This document shows, piece after piece, positions 16,598-23,780 of a DNA stretch of 64,000 bases; positions within the stretch are counted from its first letter, which is position 1, and each line of letters begins with the position of its first letter. Origin of the DNA: Cryobacterium flavum (GTDB lineage Bacteria > Actinomycetota > Actinomycetes > Actinomycetales > Microbacteriaceae). A model generated the notes under the pieces. The model was not told the DNA's origin. It saw nothing but the letters and a program-made list of their open reading frames with translations, and ran no database searches. The stretch is from positions 62,001 through 126,000 of the forward strand of contig NZ_FNIB01000006.1 of the NCBI RefSeq assembly GCF_900103805.1. Reading direction: 5' to 3'. Made by a program: the position numbers and the translations under genes.

Positions 16598-16715
16598 AAA
16601 AAGCCCCGGCACTTCTCGCCTGGGGGGAGGTGAGAAATATACCGGGGCCAATCGTTGGAGTGGGGGAACTCCGTTTATAACCGTACGGGGGACGGCCTGA
16701 GAAGAGGCTGATAAA
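16598..16715 (-). ncRNA. 6C-like small RNA (C-rich hairpin loops and terminator)
   Basis: Read on the minus strand, three hairpins follow in order. CCGT/ACGG with a five-C loop is at 16695-16681, and GGAGT/ACTCC with loop TCCCCC at 16672-16657. A longer arm TTCTC.CC/GG.GAGAA with loop TCCCCCCA (16636-16613) sits inside an outer stem of GCCCCGG and CCGGGGC (16648-16642 / 16609-16603), followed by five T. C-rich loops on successive hairpins with an outer terminator stem are the hallmark of the actinobacterial 6C RNA family. The 5' end is approximate. In other Actinobacteria 6C RNAs regulate by pairing their C-loops with G-rich mRNA. Confidence 0.75.
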
Positions 16716-17050
16716 AATGGAAAAAGGAGTCTACCCCCACCGGGCAGCCAGCCGTTCCCGGTCGGTCGGTTTGTTATGCATCCGTTGCAACCGCAGGCAT
16801 CGCGGGCCGCCCCCGTCCGGGTGCACCCCGCCGCGCTGTTTTAACTCTTTGGAAACATCTAGGAGACATCCCGACAAATCCACGTGGTCATTCGTGAGCA
16901 AGAAAAGTCACTGACAGTGAATTTACGAACAGTGACCCACCCGGATGGGAGGTCGAACAGTTGAAGATCGCAGGCTGTGGGTATCGACCACGAATTGCGC
17001 GAAGCGGATGCCGCCCACCAGCGCTACCCCAACCCCGCGCCGCCACAACG
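16716..17050. other. Intergenic region upstream of the 6C-like RNA
   Basis: About 335 bases without a convincing gene. It contains the region where the 6C-like RNA promoter should lie and a small inverted repeat TCACTG-A-CAGTGA (16908-16920) followed by a further CAGTGAC. The open frames here lack ribosome binding sites and family resemblance. I see nothing else in it. Confidence 0.6.
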
Positions 17051-17111
17051 CGCGAGAGCGGAAAAATTGTTGCTTCAGGAGTGCTTAGGCAACGAATTTC
17101 CCGCTCTCGCG
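17051..17111 (-). terminator. Long hairpin downstream of the small Cys-rich protein gene
   Basis: Two 23-base arms (17051-17073 and 17089-17111), pairing with three mismatches around a 15-base loop. It lies about 64 nt after the stop of the 84-residue gene on the minus strand and is most simply its terminator. Confidence 0.55.
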
Positions 17112-17174
17112 AACCGGAACGGGGAAGGCATCGATTGGTCGGGTGAGTCGATGTCGATCCCGGGGAGCAACGGG

Positions 17175-17429
17175 TCAGGCGGCCTGGTGTTTGCCGGCGC
17201 CGACCGCGCTCGTGGCGTGGGTCCAGGCGAGCAGCTCGGCCTGCGCGCGCCGACGGCTCGCAGCAGTCTGTTTGGGGGGTACCGGAACGTTCATGCGGGA
17301 GCCGGGGCAATCCGTGGTGGAGTTGGCCAACGAGTGATAGGTCGCGAACCGGGTATCCGACGTGATCCATACCATTTGCTGGCATTCTGGGCACTCTGTC
17401 TGCAACATTTTCACGATTGTCCGTTCCAT
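17175..17429 (-). CDS. Small Cys-rich protein, possible zinc ribbon
   Basis: A predicted 84-residue protein. The pattern MLQTECPECQQMVWITSD...TTDCPGSRMNVPVPPK has a CxxC pair followed 28 residues later by another Cys, resembling a small zinc-ribbon-like fold. The C-terminal third is Ala/Arg-rich and unlikely to be structured. Starts at 17429 or 17408 are both possible; neither has a strong ribosome binding site. It overlaps no other gene and is followed by a long hairpin. I do not recognise a function, and it could be spurious, but the Cys motif and codon pattern favour a real gene. Confidence 0.5.
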   Translation of the reverse strand: MERTIVKMLQTECPECQQMVWITSDTRFATYHSLANSTTDCPGSRMNVPVPPKQTAASRRRAQAELLAWTHATSAVGAGKHQAA

Positions 17430-17544
17430 CGCCGACTCGGGTAATCGGTTCGATAGCTCCAATCTAGTGGGGATAGACAGGTCAATGTCCTCCCCACTCG
17501 TGGGGACAGCAGAAAACCCGGAAGGGTGGTATTTTGCCGCGGAG

Positions 17545-19431
17545 TCAGCGACCGGCCGCGTAGCCCTGAGCCCCGCGCGGGTTAGCCGCCGCCTGCAGCA
17601 GCCCGGTCTGCGGCTCCCGAGTGACCGCCGAGATGCGGCCGAGTGCCCAGTCGCCGGCGCGGGTAATGCGGTGGCCACGCTGTTCCAGCTCGGTGATTAC
17701 CGCATCGCCCAGCCGATCCTCCACCACGGCGCCGCCGGGCTCCCAGGTGCGCGGCCAGAACGAACCCGGAAACGAGGTGCTGTGAAACGCGGGCGCATCG
17801 ATCGCCTGCTGCGGGGTGTAGCCGCCGACGATCGTGCGCAGCAGGTACAGCAACTGCCACTGGTCCTGCTGGTCGCCGCCGGGGGAGCCGAGCGCCGTCA
17901 CCGCCTGCCCGTCCTTCAGCACGAGCGTCGGCGTGAGGGTCGTGCGCGGCCGCTTGCCGCCGGTCAGTGCCGAGGGTGCGCCCGGCTCGAGCCAGGTCAT
18001 CTGCAGCCGGGAGCCGAGGCAGAACCCCAACTCGGGAATCGTCGGCGACGATTGCAGCCAGCCACCCGACGGCGTCGCCGAGACCATGTTGCCCCAGCGG
18101 TCGACGACGTCGATGTGGCAGGTGTCACCGCGCAGTTCGCCGGTCGAGAGCGTTTCGGGCTCGGCCACGGTGCGAGATGGTGCAGCGCTGGCCGGCGCGG
18201 CCACCGTCGGTTCGCCCACCCCAGCGGATGACCCCGCACCCTGATCTAACAGCGCCTCCGTTGTGTAGTCGGTGCGCAGTACCGGGTAGTACGGGGCGTG
18301 GCCGGGAACGATGCCCGGGCGAAACTCGTGCGAGGCGGTATCCGTGATGAGTGCCCGCCGGGTGGCCGCGTAGTCGGCCGAGAGCAGGTATTCGAGCGGC
18401 ACAGAGTTAGTGGGCACCGCGGCATCGCCGTAGTAGGCCTCCCGATCGGCGATGCTAAGTTTCTGGGTCTCGAGAATCGTGTGCGCGCCCAGCGCGGTCG
18501 AGGGGTCGAGGTACTCGTCGCTGAAGCCGTCCAGAATCATCAGGGTCGCCAGCAGCGCCGGTCCCTGGCCCCAGGCGGCGGTCTTGGCGATCGTGTAACC
18601 CCGAAACTCGACGGTCACGGCCTCCTCGATGCTCGCTTCGAAGCCGGCCAGATCCGCCAGGGTCATAACACCGGCGTGGTCGGTTCCCGAGGAATGGCGG
18701 TGCGGCGTGCGCCCGAAGTCGACGATGGCCCGGGCCACGAACCCCTCCCGCCATTCCAGCCTGGCCGCGTCGATGCGCCCCTCGCGGGTCGCGACGGCCG
18801 CGTCCGCGCTGGCCGCGAGCAGACGGTCGAGGCTTCGCGCCCAGGCCGCATTGGTCACGAGGTCGCCGGCCTGTGGAAGGCGACCATCCGGCATCCACTG
18901 CGCTGCCGAGGTGGGCCAGTGCTCGGTGAACAGCGTCGCGACGGAGGTGATCGTGGCGACGACCCGTCCCAGAATCGGATGCCCGTCGCGCGCGTACCCG
19001 AGGGCGAACGCGAGCACGTCAGACAGCTCCCAGGTGCCATAATCGCGCAGCAGCACGAGCCAGGCGTCGACCGCGCCGGGAACGGCCGCGGCGAGCACAC
19101 CAGACCCGGGAACCAGGTCGAGGCCTTTCGACCGGTAGTGCTCGATGGTGGCGTTCTTTGGGGCCGGGCCCTGCCCCATCAAGATGCGGGGGGCATCGGG
19201 TTCGCTGGCGGTGACGAAGACGCCGGTCATGTCGCCGCCCGGACCGTTGAGATGGGGTTCGACGATGTGCAGCACGAAGGCGCCGGCCACGGCCGCGTCG
19301 AAGGCGTTGCCGCCGCGTTCGAGCACGGCCTGGGCGCAGGCCGTCGCGAGCCAGTGCGTCGAGGCGGTCATGCCAAATGTTCCCTGCAGGGTCGGACGGG
19401 TGGTGAAGGTGTTCGCAGCGGTATAGGTCAC
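17545..19431 (-). CDS. Gamma-glutamyltransferase family protein
   Basis: The 628-residue protein is a gamma-glutamyltranspeptidase-type Ntn hydrolase. The N-terminal part has GNAFDAAVAGAFVLHIVEPHLNGPGGD (41-67) for the large subunit, and the autocleavage nucleophile is Thr437 in GDTCHIDVVDRWGNMVSATPSGG. The GSPGGDQQDQW region corresponds to the small-subunit substrate loop. It cleaves gamma-glutamyl bonds of glutathione or related compounds, or could be an acylase of the same group. No signal peptide is visible, unlike many secreted GGTs, so the location is uncertain. The GTG start at 19431 has a GAGGG ribosome binding site seven bases upstream. Confidence 0.88.
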   Translation of the reverse strand: MTYTAANTFTTRPTLQGTFGMTASTHWLATACAQAVLERGGNAFDAAVAGAFVLHIVEPHLNGPGGDMTGVFVTASEPDAPRILMGQGPAPKNATIEHYRSKGLDLVPGSGVLAAAVPGAVDAWLVLLRDYGTWELSDVLAFALGYARDGHPILGRVVATITSVATLFTEHWPTSAAQWMPDGRLPQAGDLVTNAAWARSLDRLLAASADAAVATREGRIDAARLEWREGFVARAIVDFGRTPHRHSSGTDHAGVMTLADLAGFEASIEEAVTVEFRGYTIAKTAAWGQGPALLATLMILDGFSDEYLDPSTALGAHTILETQKLSIADREAYYGDAAVPTNSVPLEYLLSADYAATRRALITDTASHEFRPGIVPGHAPYYPVLRTDYTTEALLDQGAGSSAGVGEPTVAAPASAAPSRTVAEPETLSTGELRGDTCHIDVVDRWGNMVSATPSGGWLQSSPTIPELGFCLGSRLQMTWLEPGAPSALTGGKRPRTTLTPTLVLKDGQAVTALGSPGGDQQDQWQLLYLLRTIVGGYTPQQAIDAPAFHSTSFPGSFWPRTWEPGGAVVEDRLGDAVITELEQRGHRITRAGDWALGRISAVTREPQTGLLQAAANPRGAQGYAAGR

Positions 19432-19451
19432 CCGTCTACCCTCGCACGAGT

Positions 19452-19483
19452 GTGGGCGGGGTGCCGGTCGGCACCCCGCCCAC
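19452..19483. promoter_or_regulatory. Perfect 14-bp hairpin in the divergent region upstream of the GGT gene
   Basis: GTGGGCGGGGTGCC (19452-19465), loop GGTC, then the exact complement (19470-19483). It lies 20 nt before the GGT start on the minus strand and between divergent genes, so it cannot terminate either annotated neighbour. It may be a leader structure of the GGT mRNA or the end of an unseen RNA. Confidence 0.55.
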
Positions 19484-19673
19484 CGCTGATTACGGCGTGA
19501 CCCGATAGCGGGTGAGCATGCCGACGGCTCGCCACTTCGACTCATTTACGTCGAATCAGCTCGATTTGTGCAATGATCAGGCGCACTAAGTGCCCGCTCA
19601 GGCCGGAGGTCTCCGGCCGGTCGAGCACAACCGGCGCGGCGCGGCGCGAACTCGACATCGGGAGAGACGCACC

Positions 19674-20180
19674 ATGAACTTTGATTGGGAATTCAACGGA
19701 TTGCCGCTGCACGTCCTCATCGTGCACGCCGTCGTGATCGTGGTTCCGCTGGCGGCACTATGCACGCTGCTCACTGCATTCTGGCCGGCCGTTCGGCGGC
19801 GGCTGGGTATCGTGACGCCGCTCGTGGCCCTCGCCGCGCTCGCGCTGGTCCCCCTGGCGGTGCAGGCGGGAGAGTGGCTGCAATCCCGCCTCGTCAACGT
19901 CACCCCGCTGCTCGGAACCCACACTGCGCTCGGTCGCACCATGCTGCCGTGGGTGATCGCCCTGTTCCTCGTGGCCGTCGTGCAGTGGGTCTGGTATCGC
20001 TATTTTGTCGGTGCCGGCGGGCGTTTCGCATCCGCTGTGCCGAGCCGCAGGGGACGTCTAGTAGCCACCATCATTCTCGACCTGGCCGTTCTGGTCAGCG
20101 CGATCGGAGCTGTGGTGACCGTGGCGCTCATCGGAGAATCGGGATCACGCGCGGTCTGGACCGGTCTCTTCACGTCGTAA
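19674..20180 (+). CDS. DUF2231-like membrane protein
   Basis: The 168-residue integral membrane protein has about four hydrophobic helices. The start NGLPLHVLIVHAVVIVVPLAAL (8-29), with two His residues, is characteristic of DUF2231 proteins, whose members often sit next to heme or redox genes and may bind heme through these histidines. The function is not established. ATG 19674 follows a GGAGAG ribosome binding site (19661-19666) eight bases upstream. A perfect hairpin follows the stop. Confidence 0.75.
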   Translation: MNFDWEFNGLPLHVLIVHAVVIVVPLAALCTLLTAFWPAVRRRLGIVTPLVALAALALVPLAVQAGEWLQSRLVNVTPLLGTHTALGRTMLPWVIALFLVAVVQWVWYRYFVGAGGRFASAVPSRRGRLVATIILDLAVLVSAIGAVVTVALIGESGSRAVWTGLFTS

Positions 20181-20192
20181 CTTCCTAGCCCT

Positions 20193-20222
20193 GTGGGTGC
20201 CGCACAGAGGTGCGGCACCCAC
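20193..20222. terminator. Bidirectional terminator hairpin between the DUF2231-like gene and the FHA gene
   Basis: A perfect 13-bp stem (20193-20205 / 20210-20222) with an AGAG loop. It lies 13 nt after one stop and 9 nt before the convergent FHA gene stop. Confidence 0.85.
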
Positions 20223-20230
20223 CGGGCCGG

Positions 20231-21175
20231 TCAGCTGCGCGGCCGGGGCGGCTGTGGTTTCTGGAAGGCCAGTTCGCCGCCGACGCGCCCGCCGAACGGG
20301 CGGCCGTGATCGGCGAACTCTTCCCGAAAATAGCCCATCCGCCACGGGCCCATTTCAAGCCGCGAACCGGTGCGCAGAATCTGTCCGTTGCCGATGCTGC
20401 GGCCGTCTTCGGCCGGCCGGGAACTGCCCCCGACCTCACCGATCGCAAACAGGCGGTACTCGTCGTTGTCATCGTGGCGAATCTCGGCGTGCAGGGGTTT
20501 CAGGCCGGGCAGTTGCAGGTCCGCGTCGGCCGACGAACCGATAGTCGTCGTGCCCGGAAGCAGGTTGAACTCTCGGGGCATCTGTCCGTTCCAATTCTTC
20601 GACCCCACGACGAAAATGAGGCGCGGGCGCCCGCTTCCCGGCGTGTAGTGCGTCGTCGTGACCCGGCGGCGGCTGCGCCGGTCGAAGGTCGGCGCGAGCG
20701 GAAACACGGTCGACGGTGGAAGCGGAATCGCCACCGGCATGCGGGCCTGCCCGCGCATGCGGGCCTGCACCAGCGGTCCGAGTGCATTTCTCGACCCGAG
20801 AACGATGTGCGGTGACCGCGTCACCAGACGTTGCGTGACGGATGCCTGTACGTCGCCCAGTCGGGCGATGAGCCCGACGGGGCCGGTGACGGACACCGTC
20901 AATCCACGATTCGCCAACTCGCCGGCCAGTGCGCGCAACGGTTCCAGGTTGAGTGCCCGGCCCTGCACGAACATTTCCGGGTTGCTCGTGTAGATGGTCA
21001 CATCTCTGCCGTCTGCAGTGATCGTGCCTTGCATGGTGTCGGCGGCTCCAAAAGTGTCGCCGGTCGAACCGTCGGAGGAGCCATCGGGCCGGGCCGATGG
21101 CTCCTCCAGCGAGAAGGCGAGATCGATGTGCAGATCGATGTTCGAGGCCGGGGGCACGCTCGCGGAGGAGCCCAT
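20231..21175 (-). CDS. FHA-domain protein
   Basis: The 314-residue protein has a C-terminal forkhead-associated domain: FNLLPGTTTIGSSADADLQL followed by PLHAEIRHDDNDEYRL (about 216-250) and a conserved Asn in SIGNGQILRTGSRL. FHA domains bind phosphothreonine peptides, so a Ser/Thr kinase partner is likely elsewhere. The N-terminal half (residues about 10-140, with GRALNLEPLRALAGELANRG) has no family I recognise. It begins two bases after the stop of the upstream 90-residue gene, so the pair is translationally coupled. The annotated start at 21175 excludes a longer frame that overlaps that gene. A terminator follows. Confidence 0.82.
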   Translation of the reverse strand: MGSSASVPPASNIDLHIDLAFSLEEPSARPDGSSDGSTGDTFGAADTMQGTITADGRDVTIYTSNPEMFVQGRALNLEPLRALAGELANRGLTVSVTGPVGLIARLGDVQASVTQRLVTRSPHIVLGSRNALGPLVQARMRGQARMPVAIPLPPSTVFPLAPTFDRRSRRRVTTTHYTPGSGRPRLIFVVGSKNWNGQMPREFNLLPGTTTIGSSADADLQLPGLKPLHAEIRHDDNDEYRLFAIGEVGGSSRPAEDGRSIGNGQILRTGSRLEMGPWRMGYFREEFADHGRPFGGRVGGELAFQKPQPPRPRS

Positions 21176-21177
21176 GA

Positions 21178-21450
21178 TTAGCCGCGGAAGGGATCGGAGC
21201 CGACGGATTTCTGGTCGCTCGTCGTTACACGCAGGGTGCCGTTGAACTTCCACACGGCTCGCGGAGCGTCTGGACCGATATCGCGGGGAACCTCGACGAC
21301 CATATCGATGAAGCTGTAGTTGATCGCTGCACCTTTGCCCGTGAGATAGGACCACATTTCCTGGCCGAGATCGGTCCAGTCCTTGATGGTGCGCTCCTCG
21401 GAGTCAGCGGAGTTCTCGACATTGCCCAGGTATGTCTGTCGTTCGGTCAC
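21178..21450 (-). CDS. Conserved small protein of unknown function coupled to the FHA gene
   Basis: A 90-residue soluble protein with no signal peptide. Its core ...GKGAAINYSFIDMVVEVPRDIGPDAPRAVWKFNGTLRVTT suggests a compact beta fold, and the N-terminus (ERTIKDWTDLGQEMWSYL) is helical. I recognise no family. The stop is two bases before the FHA-domain gene start, which strongly suggests a two-protein module, perhaps a partner or substrate of the FHA domain. The tandem TTTACCTAGC repeats lie about 80-100 bases upstream of its start. Confidence 0.7.
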   Translation of the reverse strand: MTERQTYLGNVENSADSEERTIKDWTDLGQEMWSYLTGKGAAINYSFIDMVVEVPRDIGPDAPRAVWKFNGTLRVTTSDQKSVGSDPFRG

Positions 21451-21528
21451 GGTAAGTTCCTTTTCGCTCGCACAGAGAATGGTGCAGGTTCCGGCAAGTG
21501 CACCGGTCAGGAGGAAGAGAACCTCGAG

Positions 21529-21552
21529 ATTTACCTAGCCTATTTACCTAGC
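21529..21552. promoter_or_regulatory. Tandem 11-mer ATTTACCTAGC upstream of the FHA module
   Basis: ATTTACCTAGC occurs twice, at 21529-21539 and 21542-21552, offset by 13 bases. The core decamer also occurs in the MMPL promoter region at 7397-7406. Direct repeats spaced just over one helical turn apart, about 80-100 bases before a gene start, suggest binding sites for one regulator. Confidence 0.5.
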
Positions 21553-21592
21553 TGTGTGGCGTAAAGGATTTTGGGTAAAACGGGAACGGGCA

Positions 21593-21871
21593 TTATTCGG
21601 CGTCGAGGTCGGTCTCGAGAATCTTCACGAGTGAGTCGAGAGCCTCCTCGGCGCCCTCACCCTCGGCCCGCAGCACGACGGTGTCGCCGTTGGAGGCGCC
21701 GAGGCTCATGATCGAGAGGATGCTCGAGGCGTCCATGGCGTCGTCGGCCGGTTCGCCGGCCATGGCGATGGTCACTTCGAGGGGCAGCTCGCCCACAGCG
21801 GCGACGAAAATTCCGGCCGGGCGAGCGTGCAGGCCGACGCGGCTGGCGATGACGGCGGTTCGTTCAGACAT
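21593..21871 (-). CDS. ptsH: Phosphocarrier protein HPr
   Basis: The 92-residue HPr of the phosphotransferase system has the active site His15 in RVGLHARPA. It accepts phosphate from Enzyme I and passes it to the sugar-specific IIA domain, here that of FruA. The regulatory-serine region is Ala-Ser-Ser at 48-50. No HPr kinase gene lies nearby, as is usual in Actinobacteria. It is the last gene of the fru-pts run on this strand, 53 nt after ptsI. The start has a GGAGGATC ribosome binding site. Confidence 0.95.
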   Translation of the reverse strand: MSERTAVIASRVGLHARPAGIFVAAVGELPLEVTIAMAGEPADDAMDASSILSIMSLGASNGDTVVLRAEGEGAEEALDSLVKILETDLDAE

Positions 21872-21924
21872 GGGATCCTCCAGGGGTAGGCGCGTGAAAA
21901 GTACGGTGAAACGGGTGTGGCGGG

Positions 21925-23676
21925 TTAGAGCCCCAGCGTGTTAAGTATGGGTAGTTTCTCGCGAACGATGCGACGGGCATCCGCTGCCGAATGCGCTGTC
22001 AGAGCCAGTTTGGCCAGCTGCTCGGCCTCGGGGAGCGTCACGCTGGCGAGCACAGCGGCGACGGCGGAGAGAGCCCGTGCGGTCATCGACAGCGTCGTGA
22101 CGCCAAGGCCGACTAATACGACCGCGAGGGCGGGGTCGGCAGCGGCCTCGCCGCAGACACCGACGGGTTTGTTGTGGCCCTCGTCGCGCGATCCGGCCAC
22201 GGTCAGCCGAATCAGCTGGAGCACGGCGGGCTGCCACGGGGTGTTGAGGCCCGCGAGCGGGCCGAGCTGGCGGTCGGCCGCCATGGCGTACTGGGTGAGG
22301 TCGTTGGTGCCGAGGCTGACGAAATCGACGTGTTCGAGAATGCTCGCGGAGGTCAGGGCAGCGGAGGGGACCTCGACCATGACGCCGGGCGTTTTCAGGC
22401 CAGCTGCGGCACAGAGGCTGGCGAAATGTTCGGCTTCCTCGGCGGTGGAGATCATCGGCGCCATCACCCAGACCTGGGCTTCGGTGCCCTCGGTGGCCTG
22501 CGCGATGGCCTGCAGCTGGCGTTCGAGCACGCCGGGCGAAGTAAAATCGGTGCGGTAGCCGCGCACGCCGAGGGCCGGGTTGGGCTCGGACGCATCGGTC
22601 AGAAACGGCAGTGGTTTGTCGGCGCCGGCATCAAGCGTGCGCACGACCACCTTCTTGCCCGGAAAAGCGTCGAACACGCCGCGATAGGCCTCAACCTGTT
22701 CGGCGATGGTGGGCTCGGTGTCGCGTTCCAGAAAGCAGAACTCGGTGCGCAGCAGCCCGACGCCTTGGGCACCGGCTGCCGCAGCCTTGACCGCATCCTT
22801 TGCGCCACCGACATTGGAGAGCAGCGGAACCAGGTGGCCGTCCTTCATTCGCCCGGTCCCGTCGAACACGGCGAGGGCGGCGGTGGTTGTCTCCCACGCC
22901 TTGGCGAGCGCGACCTCGTCGCCGCCGGGGTCGACCAGGACCGTGCCGGCGGCTCCGTCGACGAAGACCAGGGTGCCGTCAGTGAGAGAGTCGACCCCCA
23001 CTGCGGCGACCACGGCCGGCAGCCCGAGGGCGCGAGCAATGATGGCCGTGTGCGACTGGGGCCCGCCGCTCGAGGTGACGAGGGCCATGACTTTCGCCGG
23101 GTCGAGGGTGGCGGTGTCGGCCGGCGCGAGGTCCTCGCCGACCAGAACGAACGGAGTGTCCGAATAGGGAATTCCGGGCGCGGGAACGCCGCGCAGCTCG
23201 GCGACGATACGCCCCCGCACATCGAGGACGTCGGTCGCTCGCTCGGCCATGTAGCCGCCGAGATTGTGCAGCATCTCGGCCACCGACGCGGCGGCGTCCC
23301 AGATTGCGCGTTCCGCCGAGGCGCCGTTGTTGATGAGCTTCACGGCGGCCTTCACCAGCATCGGGTCGTTCGCCATTAGTGCTGTGGCTTCCAGCACCTC
23401 CCGGCCGGTGCCCGAAGCCGAGGACGAGCGGGCCGTGAGGTTGGTCTGCACGGCTTTCGCCGCGGTGCGCAGCAGAGCGGATGCGTCTTCCGCGCTTGTT
23501 CCCGCAACCAGCTGCTCGCCGACTGCGGGTTCACGAACCGCTTTGGGCATCAGCAGGATGGAACCGATGATGCGTCCGGGGCTGACTCCGACTCCGGAGA
23601 AGGTGCGGCCGGTCTCGGCCTGGTCTGCCGGTGCCTGGCCTGCACCGGCACTGCCTGAAAGCGTCTGCACGATCAT
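21925..23676 (-). CDS. ptsI: PTS Enzyme I (phosphoenolpyruvate-protein phosphotransferase)
   Basis: The 583-residue protein starts the PTS cascade by taking phosphate from phosphoenolpyruvate. The swivelling-domain His209 lies in TSSGGPQSHTAIIARALGLPAVV; the PEP-binding barrel follows with ALGVRGYR, MVEVPSAALT and the C-terminal GVCGEAAADPAL. I place the start at ATG 23676 because AAGGA lies seven bases upstream; ATG 23691 in the same frame is possible. An N-terminal extension of about 20 Gly/Ala-rich residues precedes the domain. It lies between fruA and ptsH. Confidence 0.93.
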   Translation of the reverse strand: MIVQTLSGSAGAGQAPADQAETGRTFSGVGVSPGRIIGSILLMPKAVREPAVGEQLVAGTSAEDASALLRTAAKAVQTNLTARSSSASGTGREVLEATALMANDPMLVKAAVKLINNGASAERAIWDAAASVAEMLHNLGGYMAERATDVLDVRGRIVAELRGVPAPGIPYSDTPFVLVGEDLAPADTATLDPAKVMALVTSSGGPQSHTAIIARALGLPAVVAAVGVDSLTDGTLVFVDGAAGTVLVDPGGDEVALAKAWETTTAALAVFDGTGRMKDGHLVPLLSNVGGAKDAVKAAAAGAQGVGLLRTEFCFLERDTEPTIAEQVEAYRGVFDAFPGKKVVVRTLDAGADKPLPFLTDASEPNPALGVRGYRTDFTSPGVLERQLQAIAQATEGTEAQVWVMAPMISTAEEAEHFASLCAAAGLKTPGVMVEVPSAALTSASILEHVDFVSLGTNDLTQYAMAADRQLGPLAGLNTPWQPAVLQLIRLTVAGSRDEGHNKPVGVCGEAAADPALAVVLVGLGVTTLSMTARALSAVAAVLASVTLPEAEQLAKLALTAHSAADARRIVREKLPILNTLGL

Positions 23677-23780
23677 CCTCGATTCCTTCATCCCAGCATT
23701 CGGCTGGCGTCACTGTATTGCGGAACTGCGGTCGCGCGTGTCGTTTTGGCTGCGCTGGTTCGCGCGGCGCCGGCACCGGA

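Noticed and set aside
16888..17394. A 168-codon minus-strand frame over the region upstream of the 6C-like RNA
   Set aside because: It overlaps the small Cys-rich gene in another frame and shows no family features.
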